From Chelativorans salis (GTDB lineage: Bacteria > Pseudomonadota > Alphaproteobacteria > Rhizobiales > Rhizobiaceae): DNA of 64,000 nt. Below are positions 63,140 to 64,000 of the stretch, one piece after another. The stretch spans positions 310,001-374,000 of the forward strand of contig NZ_JAOCZP010000003.1 in NCBI RefSeq assembly GCF_025336525.1. The letters run 5' to 3'. A program made the position numbers and the translations under genes. Under the pieces are notes generated by a model, which saw nothing but the letters and a program-made list of their open reading frames with translations, was not told the origin of the DNA and searched no databases. Numbering within the stretch: the first letter of the stretch is position 1; each line of letters starts with the position of its first letter.

Positions 63140-63786
63140 GCGAAATATCCTTTTCGTTTCGCAACAGTGATTAGCTTGTCGATAACCTGAGGATTCGCAG
63201 CGAAAGCCGGGTTTTGGTCCAGAAACTCCCGCAAGCCGAATGTCTCGTCCGCTACTCGTAGCGCTGCCGTGGCAGTCGCGCCCATGTCCGGGCCGTATTT
63301 CCTGCGCATGTGCTCTTGAGCGATGATCTCGGCACGTTCCAGCGCCACCGGGTCGGCTTGGGTTTCCAGGGCTGCGGCGTATTGCAGGGAAAGGCCCTCG
63401 ACTTCGACAGCGTTCAACTCGCCGGCAACCGCCCATTCTCGGGCGACGGCTTCAAGCTGCTCGTCAGATTCAGCGCCGGGAATGTCCTTTGCCTTGAGGC
63501 TGCTGAAATCCACCTCCGACGCCTGCGAGATCGGCTTATCTAGGCTTTGCGCCGGCTCATCGCCGCCCACCACGTCAAGTTCGCGCTCAGGGGCTGCTGC
63601 CGGTTCGGTCGACGTGGTGTCACCGGAATACTTCTTTTCGAACAACGCGCTCAGCTGCGCCGACCGTACGCTGTGCTCGGGATGCGCGCGAGAGTTCAAA
63701 GCCTCGTCGTATTGCGCCCGGAAGTCGGTGATTTCGGTGTCTATCGCCGGTGGTGGCGCAGGCACATCAATGATGGTGTCCGTCAT
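63136..63786 (-). CDS. Phage acidic protein, 216 aa, possible scaffold-like
   Basis: Acidic, Pro/Ala/Glu-rich N-terminal half (DVPAPPPAIDTEITDFRAQY, TEPAAAPERELDVVGGDEPA), then a helical C-terminus (LREFLDQNPAFAANPQVIDK). Charge and low complexity suit a phage scaffolding protein, but no signature proves it. GAGGAGATG precedes the ATG. Overlaps the next gene by 4 bases. Confidence 0.6.
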   Translation of the reverse strand: MTDTIIDVPAPPPAIDTEITDFRAQYDEALNSRAHPEHSVRSAQLSALFEKKYSGDTTSTEPAAAPERELDVVGGDEPAQSLDKPISQASEVDFSSLKAKDIPGAESDEQLEAVAREWAVAGELNAVEVEGLSLQYAAALETQADPVALERAEIIAQEHMRRKYGPDMGATATAALRVADETFGLREFLDQNPAFAANPQVIDKLITVAKRKGYFA

Positions 63787-63998
63787 GGGATCATCTCCTC
63801 TACTGTCGGTACGGCCTTCCGCGCATCGCGGATTTGCTCATATCGAGGCACCCAGGCCGACAGGCGGCGGGAACGGCCCTCAGCAGACAGGCGATCACTG
63901 ATGACTGGCGCCCATAGGCTTTTGTGTAGCGGTGAAACGTCCATATGGTCCGCCAGCTCAGCCGCCACCGAACGAGCCGCGTCGTCAAAATCGGCCAT
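63783..63998 (-). CDS. Phage hypothetical protein, at least 71 aa, at the window edge
   Basis: DAARSVAAELADHMDVSPLHK and WVPRYEQIRDARKAVPTVEE; helical. ATG 63998 lies two bases from the edge, so a longer start cannot be excluded. Overlaps the 216-aa gene by 4 bases (ATGA). Function unknown. Confidence 0.5.
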   Translation of the reverse strand: MADFDDAARSVAAELADHMDVSPLHKSLWAPVISDRLSAEGRSRRLSAWVPRYEQIRDARKAVPTVEEMIP

Positions 63999-64000
63999 GT

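Larger units (their letters stand above)
56923..64000. mobile_element. Prophage or prophage remnant, left end, from tRNA-Glu to beyond the window
   Basis: Base composition drops (for example 52% GC at 58681-58740 against about 73% at 47641-47700) and the genes are small, overlapping and mostly unrecognised, apart from a tail-spike-like protein and a lyase. The late-type operon runs leftward. The element starts right after the tRNA-Glu CCA end. I find no integrase, terminase, portal or capsid gene, so the right end, or the missing parts, lie outside. Confidence 0.7.

Noticed and set aside
62540-63436. Longer N-terminus (298 aa) for the coiled-coil phage protein
   Set aside because: The extra part overlaps the previous gene's coding frame, and ATG 63139 has a good ribosome-binding site.
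1-64000. CRISPR array, transposase, integrase or rRNA
   Set aside because: None seen on reading both strands; the repeats present are short intergenic palindromes.

Overview
The window is 64 kb of a GC-rich alphaproteobacterial chromosome. Four things point to the Hyphomicrobiales (Rhizobiales), probably a Phyllobacteriaceae-like lineage: the divK-pleD pair, a LexA box of the GTTC-N7-GTTC type in front of dinB, PccA and class I PhaC proteins of alphaproteobacterial type, and several small families common in rhizobia (DUF3572, DUF2336, DUF983). The genus is an inference; no rRNA is present to settle it.

Bases 1-56,750 are ordinary, densely packed chromosome. From left to right they hold: pyrB with a catalytically degenerate dihydroorotase, plsY, dprA, topA, rnr and rpmG; the cell-cycle and c-di-GMP regulators divK and pleD; SOS-controlled dinB; dnaE, an HAD phosphatase and pccA; a secreted alginate-lyase-like protein; the glycine cleavage operon gcvT-gcvH-gcvP behind a tandem glycine riboswitch; an HxlR regulator divergent from a GFA/TfoX/DUF2461 cluster; parE; a MaoC-CitE-like pair; a nitroreductase-flavin reductase pair; thrS; a NifU-like scaffold with yidD; folE-hisI; a patatin; recJ, glpX, hom and an AlaC-like aminotransferase; phaC; and an M15 peptidase. 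Many neighbours overlap by 1-4 bases, so much of the region is probably translationally coupled. TTG starts are frequent.

A tRNA-Glu(TTC) gene at 56,847-56,922 closes the ordinary chromosome. From there to the right end the sequence looks like prophage or a prophage remnant. It has lower GC, small orphan genes, and a leftward late-type operon of overlapping genes (63,998 to 61,888). That operon is followed by a beta-helix tail-spike-like protein and then by an exported heparinase II/III-family polysaccharide lyase. Behind the lyase lie a short fragment resembling the N-terminus of a phage lysozyme and a degenerate tRNA-like element, which look like a deletion scar. No integrase, terminase, portal or capsid gene is visible, so the element continues beyond base 64,000 or is decayed.

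The most unusual items are the lyase carried next to a tail spike, the scar beside it, the structured leader of the small phage operon at 58 kb, the non-catalytic dihydroorotase, and the paired anti-SD/SD leader of the XRE regulator at 24.3 kb. No CRISPR array or insertion sequence was found.
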